From: Ceratopteris richardii
Lineage: Eukaryota; Streptophyta; Polypodiopsida; Polypodiales; Pteridaceae
Reading direction: 5' to 3'
Length of the DNA: 64,000 nt
Assembly: GCA_020310875.1 (NCBI GenBank)
Contig: CM035428.1
Coordinates: forward strand, 107,635,682-107,699,681
The notes beneath the pieces were generated by a model. It worked only from the letters and a program-made list of their open reading frames with translations, did no database searches and was not told the DNA's origin. This document shows, in pieces, positions 11,527 through 22,520 of the stretch (its first letter is position 1; each line of letters begins with the position of its first letter). Made by a program: the position numbers and the translations under genes.

Positions 11527-12861
11527 ATATAGGAACTTGAAAGGATACAATAGGCGTGACATACCACATCATAGACAAGAGAACTAGGTTAGCCACCACA
11601 ACCCTCCCAACCAAAGACAAGCAGGTAATGATCCAAAGTAATAGCTTCCTCCTAGTGGTTTGAAGGAGAGGCACAATTTGCGGCTCAGACAAAATATCTT
11701 GACCAATATGATACCTAAGGTACCAAACCATCGTGCCAGTGGGGATCCACTAAAATTGTGCACAAGGGATCCATCTAGGGAGATCATCTAAGCCAATCCA
11801 AAAACCACAAGACTTGTGCCAATTAATCTTGGCACCAAAGGGATTGCAAAATCTATCCAAAGAATACTTAAATATGGTCAAATTGGCCTCATATCCCTGT
11901 AGGTAGATGGTAGTATCATCAACAAAATCAACATCCAATAGAAGCTTCTCTCGAATAGGAAGTTTGATGCCCTATAACCCAATATCTTAAGCAAACAGAA
12001 AAACACTTATGGCCTTAGCAAAGAAGAGAAACTGAGTAGTAACCACAAGAAAACCCTACTTCAACGATCTCAAAATATTGAATCTCTCCCCTCGGACCCC
12101 ACCCACAAGAACATGGCTATGGGTGGAGCAGTAGAGGGAAGCAACACCCCTCATCCATCTAGCAAGGAAGTCGATCCAAAGCATAGTGTCCTAATGAAAA
12201 TCCTAGTCAACCCTATCACATGCTTTCTTAAAGTCCAAAAGAAGAACTGTAAGAGGCTCATTGCACATCTTGGCAAGGGATACAACATCCTAGAAAGTAA
12301 AGATGTTGTCCAAGATACTATGATCCTTGACAAACCTCGTGTGCATCAGGTGAATCAAATCGCAAGCTTAGAGACTTAGCAAGAATTTTGTAGGTTAAGT
12401 TGAGAAGCATAATGGGATGCCAATGCTAGATATAATCCAACTCCCTCTCATCCTTGGGGATGAGAAAAATCAAAACCTCCACAAGACACGAGGGAAGGTA
12501 ACCCCCATCCATGACCTCCTTGAAGGTAAGTCTGATCCCATCAACAAGGAACCACCAATAGTAGAGAAAGAAACTAGGCAAGAAACCATCCTTACCATGG
12601 CAAGTGTCCCTAGCCATGCCATGCAATACATGCTAAAGGACGACACTTTTGTTCTCCTACCAAGTCTCAAAGGGAGTCTCCGTAGATAACAAGGTGCAGT
12701 AAAACTAAGTGACAATCCCTCTCATCTCCCCAAGATCCATAGCTATAAAGCCATCCATTGGGTCGAGCTGTTTGATCCCACCACATGCAAGCCCTGACCA
12801 GACTACCGAGAAAAACTCATTGAAATTATGATCACCAACCTGAGTCCAATGAGGGGTCTAC
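11527..12861 (-). pseudogene. LINE reverse transcriptase core
   Basis: The minus strand encodes the LINE RT in several frames. PGKDGFLPSFF and LIFLIPKDE (fingers) lie near 12470-12600. LDFKKACDRVD lies near 12220, VDFVDDTTIYLQG (the catalytic FADD-type box) near 11905-11935, and the thumb block GRVVVANLVLLSMMWY near 11570-11620. Stops and frameshifts separate them. It is interrupted on both sides by copias C and B, and the flanking 5-bp duplications belong to those insertions. Confidence 0.85.
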
Positions 12862-14129
12862 TGTTGGAGAAAGTTTATGACAAGCCTTAGTATTGGCTTG
12901 AGTCCCACAAAGTCATAGAAGAAACCTTAAAATGAAGACAATGTAAAGTTCACTTGTGAACTACCTCTTGTAACTTTTAAAGACTTTACTTAATGTAAAA
13001 GTGAAAGAATCTTAAGTGGTTGAGTCCACTTGATCAAAAAGGGAAAGAGGAGCCACGAATTCATGATTTGTGGTAGATAGACAATCAAATCAATCACTAA
13101 TTTATTGGAGAGTGATTGAGGGAAGTTAGCCTCCCAAGATCAACTATAAATACATGGTAGTCTTAGTCGTGGTTATGTGAAGACCTCCAAGAGCTGAGCT
13201 TTATGCCATATCAAGGTGTGATTCCAAGGCACACATATGTATTATCAGTAAGTCCATTGTATTGTACAAGAAATATACTTTCATTTTCATGATCATTTGA
13301 GTTCATATTTCCATGTTCTTGTGAAGTGTACTACTCACTGCCATATCTCTCAGTTTTCTCAATCAGATTGCAGAGATGGTTTCTCTGCACGTGGTGCATC
13401 ATTTTCAGTGATTTAACTTGGTAATATTAGCTCTATAAGTCTATTATATGCTCACCAATTTTCATTTCATTTGGGTGTTGCAATCTTCAGTTATGCGCAG
13501 TTGAAGTCAACCCTGTCTTTTCATTTTCACTTCTCTGTCAGGTACCCGACTTTTTTACTCATCTTTGTCAGAGCTGTTTCTCAGTGCCTACTTACTCAAA
13601 TTCAATGATTTAAAGCTTCTTTGATTCAGAATAGTGTTTAGTATAAGCATACAAATTTTCATAATCATTGGATTCTTAAATCTTGAGTTATGTGCATTTT
13701 TCTGCTCACTAGTCTCATTACTGTAGCAGCCCATGAAAATCGGGATGATGTCATCAGTTGTTAAACATCATTCTCAGTGTGTGGTTCATTATTTTTTATG
13801 AAATTACACTTTAAAGTTAGCTCTTTAAGTTAGCTAGACTTCCCCAAAATGAATTAATCTAATTACTGTTGTGCTCAGAGAATTATGCAAAACACTGGAC
13901 ATGTGTATGAACCAAAATAGCAAGTTCTTCACCTCTGAGCTAACTCCAACTTATCTGTTTTGATAAATCTTTTTGAGAGTGATCTTCCAAGGTACATAGG
14001 GTGTCTAATAAATCCATTGGAAAGCTAAAATGGCCCACCACATACTCCTGGAGTTCATTTGGTTGGTGTAGATCAAGGATTTTGCAACACCTCTTCATCT
14101 TCAAGCACATACCTATCCATCTCTTCATA
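12862..14129 (+). repeat. 5' LTR of copia C
   Basis: This LTR starts TGTTGG and ends CTCTTCATA, where the 3' copy has CTCTTCACA. It carries a TATAAATA box at 13145-13152 as the likely promoter. Confidence 0.93.
13145..13152 (+). promoter_or_regulatory. TATA box in copia C 5' LTR
   Basis: TATAAATA lies about 280 bp into the LTR and is repeated at 17053-17060 in the 3' LTR. It is the likely start of the U3/R promoter for the element's genomic RNA. Confidence 0.6.
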
Positions 14130-14130
14130 G

Positions 14131-14142
14131 TGGTATCAGAGC
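14131..14142 (+). other. Primer-binding site of copia C
   Basis: TGGTATCAGAGC lies one base after the 5' LTR and is complementary to initiator tRNA-Met. It is intact, so this copy keeps the priming signal that B lost. Confidence 0.93.
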
Positions 14143-14146
14143 AAGG

Positions 14147-15159
14147 ATGGCAGATGGATTTCCTTCATCAATTGACAAATTAGACAGAGGTAACTACTCA
14201 GCTTGGTCATTAAGAATGGAAGCTTATCTCCAAGGTGGAAGTTTATATGGTTATGTGGTTGGAGATGAAGTTATGGCAAGTTTTAGGAACAAAAGTCAAC
14301 CAACACAAGAAGATCAAGAAAGATTGAGCACATGGTGCTCCAAGGATGCACTTGCAAGGTCTTATCTCCTCAACTATATCTCACCTTTTTGTTGCCTCAC
14401 ATTAGAAGTTGTAAGACATCTCAGGAAGTGTGGGATGCACTTGAAGCCTTCTTCTCTTCAAGTACCAAAGCTAGGAAGCATCAACTATGGATGGATTTCA
14501 CAACTCTCAAGAAGGCTCCCAAACAAAATGTGACTGATTTTGTCACAAAGCTCAAGGACATAGTAGATCAGTTGGGAAGCATTGGAGAGGTAATAGATGA
14601 AGAGCAAATTGTAAGGCAGGTCATCAATGGCTTGAAGGCAGATGAAAAGTGGGAAGCATTCACCACAGCTATGGATTTGTACATGGACATGCATGTACCT
14701 GATTTCAATACACTCATTGGACAACTACTTAATCAAAAGGCAAAGCTTATCAAAAATGGAGAAAGCTCTAAAGGTAATCAATCTTCAGCTTTATACACTG
14801 ATAAAAGCAAGTCCAAAGATAACAAAGGAAAGACAAAGAAAGTGGATGATGAAGCAGGTACATATCAAGCTAACTATGCAAGTAGAGGAAGACATGGCAG
14901 AGGTAGAGGAAGAAGAGGTAGACAAGGCAGGGGGAGATCCCAAGACTCCAACCCATGTTCTATTTGTGGACTAACTAATCATACGACGGAAAATTGCTTT
15001 AGGAATTCCAAGAATCAAAGAGGAAGAGGATACCGTAGAGGAAGTTATGGCTACTCAAGAGGAAGGTTCAACAATTATCATGGCAGCTACAACACCTACA
15101 ATCATTCAAACTATCAAGGAGGCTACAATGGAAGGAGAGACTTCAATAACTACACATAA
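14147..15159 (+). pseudogene. Copia C gag (one frameshift)
   Basis: Gag starts at ATG 14147 (MADGFPSSIDKLDRGNY), right after the PBS. The UBN2-type capsid follows. A frameshift near 14385 moves the reading from the first frame to the frame of 14332-15159. The second part has VIDEEQIVRQVINGLK, an Arg/Gly-rich stretch and the zinc knuckle CSICGLTNHTTENC (near 14957-14998). It ends at TAA 15157-15159; in related copies this codon is sense (AAA in B, GAA in E). The protein would assemble particles and bind RNA, and family length (about 340-360 aa) is matched if the shift is ignored. Confidence 0.88.
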
Positions 15160-15315
15160 GAATCAAACAAAGAGGATTCATTATTGATCATGAACATGGC
15201 TATGCCACAAGGTAAATGTGATCAAGGATTCAGAAGAATTGCAAAAGGTGAAAAGACAGGTAGATTGTTCACATTTGAATTACAAGACACTAAAAACATT
15301 GCTCTTGTGTACTTG
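15160..15315 (+). pseudogene. Copia C collapsed protease / GAG-pre-integrase
   Basis: Only fragments remain: MNMAMPQGK, then a jump to QGFRRIAKG and FTFELQDTKNIAL, then a jump to the integrase zinc region. Comparison with copia B shows two deletions. One removes the whole DSGCSNH protease and the other the WHKRL block. Confidence 0.82.
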
Positions 15316-16565
15316 GACTCCCTAATTTGTCAAAACAACATATGATTTATAAGTGTAGTGCATGTCAATTTGGAAAGTCTCGCAGGTTACCATTCATGAA
15401 GAAAGGTTATATGCATGGAGATCTCTTGGAGTTTGTTCATACAGATGTATGGGAACTTAGCAAGGAAGCTTCAATATCTGGATCAAGCTATTATGTCTCC
15501 TTTATTGATGATTGTAGTAGATGGACTATCCTATTCTTTATGAAACACAAAGATGAAGTTTTTTCATGTTTCAAAAGATATTTGGCTCTTATGGAGAATC
15601 AAACAGGTAAATCACTAAAAAGGCTAAGGTCAAATGGAGGGGGAGAATACTTATCCCATGAGTTTGATTCTTTTCTTCAAGAAAGAGGAATCAAAAGAGA
15701 GGTAACTACAAGGTACACTCCTGAGCAAAATGGAGTGGCAGAAAGGAGGAATAGGACAATTGTTGAAGCTGCAAGGTCCATGTTAAATGAAAAGAATTTG
15801 CCTAATTATCTATGGGGTAAGGCTGTAACTACAGCCACTTACTTGATTAACAGGTTGCCTTCAAAATCCCTTGATGGGATGACTCCATGTGAGGCTTGGA
15901 ATGGAAGAAGACCAAGCTTAGATCATTGTAAAATTTTTGGATGTATTGCTTTTGCTCATGTTCCTTCACAGGTTAGAGGCAAGATGGATCCAAAGGTAGA
16001 AAGGTGTGTATTTATTGGATATGACAACAATCAAAAGGGTTACAGGTTATACAACCCTACCAACAAAGGATTCTTGGTAAGCAAAGATGTAGTTTTTGAC
16101 GAAAACAATTCATGGTATGAAGGTTCATGCAGGAAGGTCAATTTACCATATGATCTTGAAGAAGATTTTCCAAAGCTTGGTAGAGAACAACCGAAGATTG
16201 AAGAACAAGACACCTCAAAGGATGATGAAGAATTTGAGATGGCAAAGATCAAAGCATGGAAGTCTAAAGGTAAAGCAAAATTGCAGGAACTTGGACATGA
16301 GGCAGAATCATCACATCATGGCCTACGAAGATCTATGAGGGAAAAGAAAAAACTAGAAAGGTATGGGTTTGACACCTCATTAGTAACTAAACATTCTATC
16401 TACATAGCACATGACATAAACCAAGAGGATCCATCATCCTTTGAAGAGGCCAAAGCAAAATCAGAATGGAAGCATGAAATGAAGGAAGAGACTGAAGCAC
16501 TTGAGGAAAACAACACTTGGGATTTGGTGCCCAAGACTTCATCCATGAAGGTAATAGGCTCATGA
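15316..16565 (+). CDS. Copia C integrase fragment (catalytic Asp changed)
   Basis: This is a long open frame (15327-16565, 412 aa) with the integrase end of the zinc domain (CSACQFGK) and the core. The first Asp is in VHTDVW. The second Asp is replaced by Asn (RSNGGGEY, near 15630) and the Glu is in NGVAERRNRT, 36 residues after it. The C-terminal GKMDPKVERCVFIGYD module and the linker to RT follow. The D-to-N change should abolish strand transfer. The frame ends at TGA 16563-16565, in the first RT residues. The listed ATG is internal; upstream continuity was lost by deletion. Confidence 0.88.
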
Positions 16566-16760
16566 TGGGTCTATAAACTCAATAAGAATTCTGATGGTTC
16601 CATTAACAGGTATAAGGCAAGGCTTGTAGCAAAAGGCTTTGCACAAACTTAGGGAATTGATTCTAACCAAAGCATTGGATGGTACAAAGCTCTGCAAATT
16701 CAAGGCTATGATTGGTTTGCAGGTAATCTTTGAAGATTGAGGACCTCAAGCATACTTGGC
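16563..16760 (+). pseudogene. Copia C RT/RNase H stump
   Basis: After the stop, about 90 bp of the RT start remain ([16 protein letters not shown], then a TAG). The sequence then jumps to the extreme C-terminus of the family polyprotein (KALDGTK-like, then IGLQ). About 1.6 kb of RT and RNase H is missing by comparison with copias E and H. Confidence 0.82.
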
Positions 16761-16772
16761 TTGAGGGGGAGA
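16761..16772 (+). other. Polypurine tract of copia C
   Basis: TTGAGGGGGAGA lies immediately before the 3' LTR start TGTTGG. Confidence 0.88.
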
Positions 16773-18034
16773 TGTTGGAGCAAGTCTATGACAAGCTTTA
16801 GTATTGGCTTGAGTCCCACAAAGTCATAGAAGAAGCCTTAAAATGAGGACAATGTAAAGTTCACTTGTGAACTACCTCTTGTAACTTTTGAAGAATTTAC
16901 TTAATGTAAAAGTGAAAGAATCTTAAGTGGTTGAGTCCAATTGATCAAAAAGGGAAAGAGGATCCATGAATTCATGATTTGTGGTAGATAGACAATCAAA
17001 TCAATCACTAATTGATTGGAGAGTGATTGAGGGAAAGCCTCCCAAGATCAACTATAAATACATGGTAGTCTTATTCGTGGTTATGTGAAGACCTCCAAGA
17101 GCTGAGCTTTACGCCATATCAAGGTGTGATTCCAAGGCACACATATGTATCAGTAAGTTCATTGTATTGTACAAGCAATATACTTTCATTTTCATGATCA
17201 TTTGAGTTCATATTTCCACGTTCTTGTGAAGTGTACTACTCACTACCATATCTCTCAGTTTTCTTAGTCAGATTGCAGAGATAGTTTATCTGAGCCTGGT
17301 GCATCATTTTCAGTGATTTAACTTGATAAAGTTAGCTCTATAAATCCACTATACGCTCACCATTTTTCATTTCATTTGGGTGTTGCAATCTTCAGTTATG
17401 TTCAGTTGAAGTCAACCCTATCTGTTCATTTTCACTTCTTTGTCAGGTACCAGACTTTTTTACGCATCCTTGTCAGAGATGTTTCTCAGTGTATACTTAT
17501 CCAAATTCAATGATTTAATGCTTCTTTGATTCAGCATAGTGTCTAGTATAAGCATAAAGATTTTCATAATCATTGGATTCTTAAATCGTGAGTTATGTTC
17601 ATTTTTGTGCTCATTGGTCTCATTACTATAGCAGCCCGTGAAAATCGGGATGATGTCATCAGTTGTTAAACATCATTCTCAGTGTGTGGTTCATTATTTT
17701 TTATGAGATTACCCTTGAATGTTAGCTCTTTAAGTTAACTAGACTTCCCCAAAAGGAATTAAGCTAATTGCTTCTGTGCTCAAAGAATTATGCAAAACAC
17801 TAGACAGGTGTATGAACCAAAATAGCAAGTTCTTCACCTCTGAGCTAACTCCAACTTATCTTTTTTGATCTATCTTTTTGAGAGTGATCTTCCAAGGTAC
17901 ATAGGGTGTCTAATAGATCCATTGGAAAGCTAAAAGGGCCCACCACATACTCCTGGAGTTCATTTGGCTAGTGTAGATCAAGGATTTTGCAACACCTCTT
18001 CATCTTCAAGCACATACTTATCCATCTCTTCACA
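16773..18034 (+). repeat. 3' LTR of copia C
   Basis: This LTR is 1,262 bp, TGTTGG…CTTCACA, with a TATAAATA box at 17053-17060. It differs from the 5' copy by scattered substitutions and small indels. Confidence 0.93.
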
Positions 18035-18900
18035 TCTACTATGGTGAAGGAAGGTAGATTGCCTATCCTAAACCTCTCACAAGTCCTTCCATGCATGGGA
18101 AAGTTGTGAGTCAGTCCACTTGCAATCCAGGCAATGCTCTAGGAATCAAATGAGGGTGGGGACACCTCTATGGAGGCTACACTAGATCTCACACACATGA
18201 GACAACCACCAATACACATCATACATAGAATACCACCACAATTAGCAAGTACATCAATGAAATGGATGCGATCTATCCTGAAAAGATTCATCGCCCAGTC
18301 TATCTATCCAAACATGAGAAATGGAGACTAATCTCAAGGTCAAACATAATCTGTCCCAATTCGCAAGCTTAGATCAACACATAGTGATTTGGGTACCTCT
18401 TTGAAAACCTTCAGGTGCCTCAATCATGTTGAATTCACCCACAACATGCCAATCATCGGCACTCAAAACTACATCGATGATGTGAGACCAAAAAGTGGCA
18501 TGAGCACTCTCATGGTTCAAAGCATAAAGATTGAGGAAACCATATATGATGCCTCCACGCTGCAAAATCAACCAAATGGTCATGCCAAGAATAATATCTC
18601 CTCTATCCATGATTGTGGATTGTAATGAATTTCCAACCGAAATATATTTACCACCTTGAGACCCATTGGGCTCGTAGCCAATTGACCAAAAGACCTTGTC
18701 GTGTCTCTACAAATGCTGCCTACATTGCCACATAGAGCCCAAGGAAATGTGGTATTCCTATAGTGTCAGAATGTCAATAGGCCATTGGCCAAGCACTAGT
18801 GTAGCTCTTGCCAAAGGCAAGCTCTATTATGCAAGATCTTTAGCTCTCCCAATCCCTAGACATTCCATGAAGGAACCCTCATGGAGATAGGGAGAACCAA
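18035..18900 (-). pseudogene. LINE endonuclease domain
   Basis: The minus strand encodes an APE-type endonuclease. A SWNV-stop-GLG start lies near 18860-18880 (SWNVRGLG in the family), then DILTL near 18760. The frame 18374-18610 has GFLNLYALNHESAHATFW and WHVVGEFNMIEAP, corresponding to NVYAPN and the GDFN catalytic block, with Asp replaced by Glu. Stops interrupt it. It would nick target DNA for target-primed reverse transcription in an intact LINE. Confidence 0.82.
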
Positions 18901-20559
18901 GATGCTATTGTAGCAACAAAATGATCAATCTTTGAGGCTTATTTGGATGGGGAGTAATCCGAGTCCAAAGGTCCCCAATAAGAAGCCAACTGCTCTATAA
19001 GAACCTGACACCTGTGCTTGCTCGTATTTGAGCTCCTCTTCATGTATATACATAGATCTATACAACAAGGTGCAGTACGAGTGTACGTAATCACATACAA
19101 AATAACCTAACTCTCTTGTAGGAAATTGAGCTCTATCCCAAGATCTAATGAAAAGTTCGATGTGATGAAGCTCCTCAAAGTGATGGGAGAACTCATGAAC
19201 CTGAACATCGACAAAGCACAAAGCCTCCCCAAGAGACAACCAGGTTGTGAGGCCCCACATAGAGGAAAGGAGAAGGCAAATGCCAACTCCAAGGCCATCT
19301 AGCTAGGATGCAAGAGTCACAACATGGACCCAAATAGGGGAAGAGACCCTATCCTCCTACGTGCCAAAGAATAGCAAGAACTCATACCTATTAGATGAAG
19401 AAGGATCAGCTTTAGTAGCTAGGGCATCAAGATGGTGTCGGGACCCACCCTCATGCAAAGATGAAAAGTCTGATGGAGTTGGGGAGGGGGAAGAAGGCCA
19501 AGATGCCTACACATGGGGACAGTGTGCCTCTTGCCCTTAATGTTGCCTTGACTGATGCTTGGTCCTCAAAGGGCACACCTTCACAAGCTGAGAAACCTTG
19601 CAAAAAGAAAAACACTGATAAAAAAGACCCGAGTAATTGACCCTCTAAGTCAACCACTCACCTAAAAGAAGCACGAGCTCAATCTCTGACAATAACTATG
19701 TAGGGTCAAAGATGAGGGTCTTCATTGATGGAAGGCCCATAGCCTTGGCCACAAATGAGGTCATGGTCTTTGGGATCTCCAAAAAGGTGCCAATAGATCC
19801 TTCAATCTAAGGTAACAAAGGAAGATACTTGCAACGGAGTCTAGGGAGGCATGATATCATAGGAAATACATGTGCTTCCCTAGGGAGGAAAGCTGATGAA
19901 GAAGCTGCCAAAGGATCAAAGCCATGTGTCCAAGGACATATGTATGCTCGGCCAACCCGAATTGCTATGGAGGATAAAGCTATCATCTAAGCAACTATAT
20001 CTATAGACTTGAGCTCCACCTAATAAAAGCTACAACCTTAGGTTTGGATATCAACTAATTTGCTAACCTTGGAAAGAAAGGTGCTCTGAAGAAGGTCCCT
20101 AAGTTCACCATGACTAGGTCATGATCATATGATCTTACAAATGATTGCGGAAGCCTGGAGGCGCTTAACTTGTGAGACTAAGCTCACTCTCCCCTCATCG
20201 ATAAGGGAGAGTCGAATGGTGACAAAGTGGGAGAGGTGGCTTTATGTAGGTCCCTATGTGGGACAAACTCCATAGCCATTCGTGTCTGTCACACACAAAC
20301 AGAAGGCAAGAGTAGGAAAGGAGGGGCATGCAAGATGGCCTCAGCCACATACCCTTCTCACAAATAGAGAAGGGTGAGAGAAGACCAGACCAAGACCACA
20401 AGGGGGGCGATAGAGGGGAGGCGAGGAGGGGAGGAAGGTGGAGAGGAGGAAGGAGGAGGAAGAGGGAGGTGAAGGGGGAGCTGAGGCAACATGTCAGGAG
20501 GCTGGAAGGGCAGGCTAGTTTGGGGGGGAGGGGGTGGAGGTGAAGTATTTCTTTGGTGA
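18901..20559 (-). other. Probable LINE 5' region (ORF1-like), degenerate
   Basis: No intact gene is visible. Minus-strand pieces around 19650-20000 read like the DUF4283-type ORF1 start of plant LINEs (CLPRLRCKYLPLLP, then IGTFLEIPKT). The position upstream of the endonuclease fits. A strongly purine-rich (plus) / C+T-rich (minus) tract fills 20400-20540. The assignment is inference from position and weak motif likeness. Confidence 0.4.
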
Positions 20560-20835
20560 TGCATGATGGTGGAATCTCCTTCTTGAGAGCTCCACAACAA
20601 CATCCTTGCTATGGAAATCCAAACGCTGACATCATACAGAGTACTCGCATAGGGGGTGTAGAATACACATGAAAAACACATAGTACACAGACCACAAACA
20701 TAGATTTATTAACTTATACAAATGCGGTAGAAATTCCCATCTGTGGTTAATGAGGCCACTATATGTTTTATTAAAGAACATATACAAAAGTGTCCAACGG
20801 CCATTTGGCCTTTCACATGGACATTAACAATAACA
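20560..20835 (-). repeat. Probable 3' LTR of copia F
   Basis: On the minus strand a polypurine-like AGTGGGAGAT (20836-20845) precedes TGTTATTGTTAATGTCC, a typical LTR start. The downstream end is set at a CA near 20560. No second copy was found in the window, so the LTR end is a guess. Confidence 0.5.
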
Positions 20836-21789
20836 ATCTCCCACTAAATGCCAATATGGCCAAAGTGACTATGAAAAAAAGAATGATAAAGAATACCTAA
20901 GTGTAAGTATACAAACTATACCTCCCACCTGATGGGCATATTACACAATATACAAGTAATTATGTAAGATCATGAATCAAGTAACCCCCATCCAGTGACA
21001 ACAATGTCAAAAGCTATCCTATGGTAGAACTTTACTCAAAGCATCTGCAACATTTTATGGAGTATGAAACTTCTCAAGAATAATGTGCTTAGTGGCTAAG
21101 CAGTCCCTAATAAAGTGATACCACACCTCAATGTGCTTCGTCTTTGCATGATAGACTAGATTCTTAGCCAATGCAATTGCACTCTGACTATCACTAAGCA
21201 AACGAGGTACATCCTGAGGTAGAACCATATTACAAGCAAGATGAGAAAGCCACAATGCTTCCTTACATGCCTCACTTGCTACAACATACTCTGCTTCTAT
21301 GGTGGAAACAACTATAAATTATTGAAGATGAGATCTCCAAGAGATAACACCTCTGGCAAAATGAAAAATGTACTCTGACGTAGACTTACGATTGTCTACG
21401 TAACCAACATAATCAGAATTTGTGTAACCAGGGATGATTTCCCTCTACCTAAGCATATAAACTTTTCCTTAGTCGCACTTAGATATCTCAAAATCATCTT
21501 GATCGCTTCCCAATGCTTCTTGCTAGGATTAGACATATATTTGCTCACAACTCCCACTGCAAATGAAATGTTTGGTCTCCTATCTACGATAGCATACATG
21601 AGAATACCAACAATAGATTGATAAGGAATTTTGTCCATGAATTCCTTTTCTTCATCTAATTTGAGGCAATCATCCTTGCTCAATTTCACATATGTGGGTA
21701 AAGGTGTGCTCAATGCCTTTCCATCTTGCATATTGAACCTGTGAAGTACTTTGGATATGTACTCACTTTAAGACGAGTATATGCATCTT
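20836..21789 (-). pseudogene. Copia F RNase H and RT end
   Basis: The minus frames 21396-21731 and 21055-21255 carry KALSTPLPTYVKLSKDDCLK, YQSIVGILMYA, VGVVSKYMSNP and YLSATKE. The RNase H end has LSDSQSAIALAKN and AKTKHIEVWYHFIRD. A frameshift lies near 21400-21260 and stops follow near 21000. The upstream RT part continues at 45157 after the gypsy insertion. Confidence 0.85.
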
Positions 21790-22494
21790 TGTTGGAACTG
21801 AAGGACTCACTAGGCAAGGAAGCTTACGAAGGGAGCCAGAGAGAAGAGAAAGTACAAGCAGACAGAGCAGTCAACGACGATCTGGCAAGTAGGCCAATAT
21901 TTTTTCAGGACACTAATGCATATAAAAGAGGTGGACACACAAGGAGAAGGAGCAAGTAGGGAGCTCCAGGAAATGTATGTCAAAATGTTATTAGAAACCC
22001 CTACAAAAATAGTGATTTTCATCACTAAAAACCATTGTAAATACCATTTCATATTTTTGTAGCTCCATTTTGTGCAAGCCAAGGAGTCCTTGAGCTTGAG
22101 GAGCTTTAGAAGTACCTACCTGTCAGTTTTCACATTTTTTAGACTTCGTTTGAACCTCCAAATAGGGTAGAGAACCTAATTTTTAACTAGGCCGGACACT
22201 AGGTCTGGACACAGCCAAAACCTAGTCAAAAACTATAAATAGAGCTAGAGAGCTCATTTTTGAGGTTAGCTTGTAATTGATCTAAACTTGTATGAACATT
22301 TTGAAAGTAATCTAAAGAACTCCATTGCTTCTCACTCTTGGTCTTACCGTGTGTGCACGTGTGTGTGTATGTGTGTGCATGTTAGTGTGCTTCTCACTCA
22401 TGCACTTGTGCTTTCACTTGCTCGAGGTCATCATACCATCCTCACGTCTTCCCGGATTGACATTAAAGGAGGTGCTACTCATCACTGAGCTACA
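21790..22494 (+). repeat. 5' LTR of giant gypsy
   Basis: This LTR is 705 bp, TGTTGGAACTG…GAGCTACA. It contains a GT-rich run near 22348-22382. Compared with the 3' LTR, eight of about nine substitutions are transitions. Confidence 0.95.
22234..22241 (+). promoter_or_regulatory. TATA box in gypsy 5' LTR
   Basis: TATAAATA is followed by AGAGCTAGAGAG. It is conserved in the 3' LTR at 44902-44909 and is the likely core promoter of the element RNA. Confidence 0.6.
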
Positions 22495-22502
22495 CCAAAT
22501 TT

Positions 22503-22520
22503 TGGCGTCGTTGCTAGGGA
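22503..22520 (+). other. Primer-binding site of giant gypsy
   Basis: TGGCGTCGTTGCTAGGGA lies 8 bp after the LTR. It resembles the TGGCGCCGTTGCCGGGGA-type site common in plant non-chromovirus gypsy elements. I do not assign the tRNA. Confidence 0.75.

Larger units (their letters stand above)
12862..18034 (+). mobile_element. Copia C, non-autonomous deletion derivative
   Basis: This plus-strand copia element is inserted in the LINE between endonuclease and RT. LTRs are 12862-14129 (1,268 bp) and 16773-18034 (1,262 bp). The perfect TSD TCTAC lies at 12857-12861 and 18035-18039. It has a PBS, gag and most of integrase. The protease and most of GAG-pre-integrase are deleted (15200-15320). RT and RNase H are deleted except for their extreme ends (16563-16720). 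The LTR ends are TGTTGG…CTTCACA. Confidence 0.95.
7128..20560 (-). mobile_element. LINE (non-LTR retrotransposon), split by two copias
   Basis: This is a plant L1-type LINE on the minus strand, reconstructed from three pieces. The endonuclease is at 18035-18900, the reverse transcriptase core at 11527-12861, and the RT C-terminal end at 7128-7344. Copia C (12862-18034) and copia B (7345-11526) separate the pieces, each with its own 5-bp target duplication, so the fragments are one interrupted element. The 5' part (18901-20560) is assigned weakly. All pieces contain stops and frameshifts. No poly(A) tail could be placed at the 3' end. Confidence 0.8.

Noticed and set aside
20195-20681. Proline-rich open frames of 60-107 aa
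   Set aside because: They arise from the GA/CT-rich low-complexity tract. There is no start context and no family motif.
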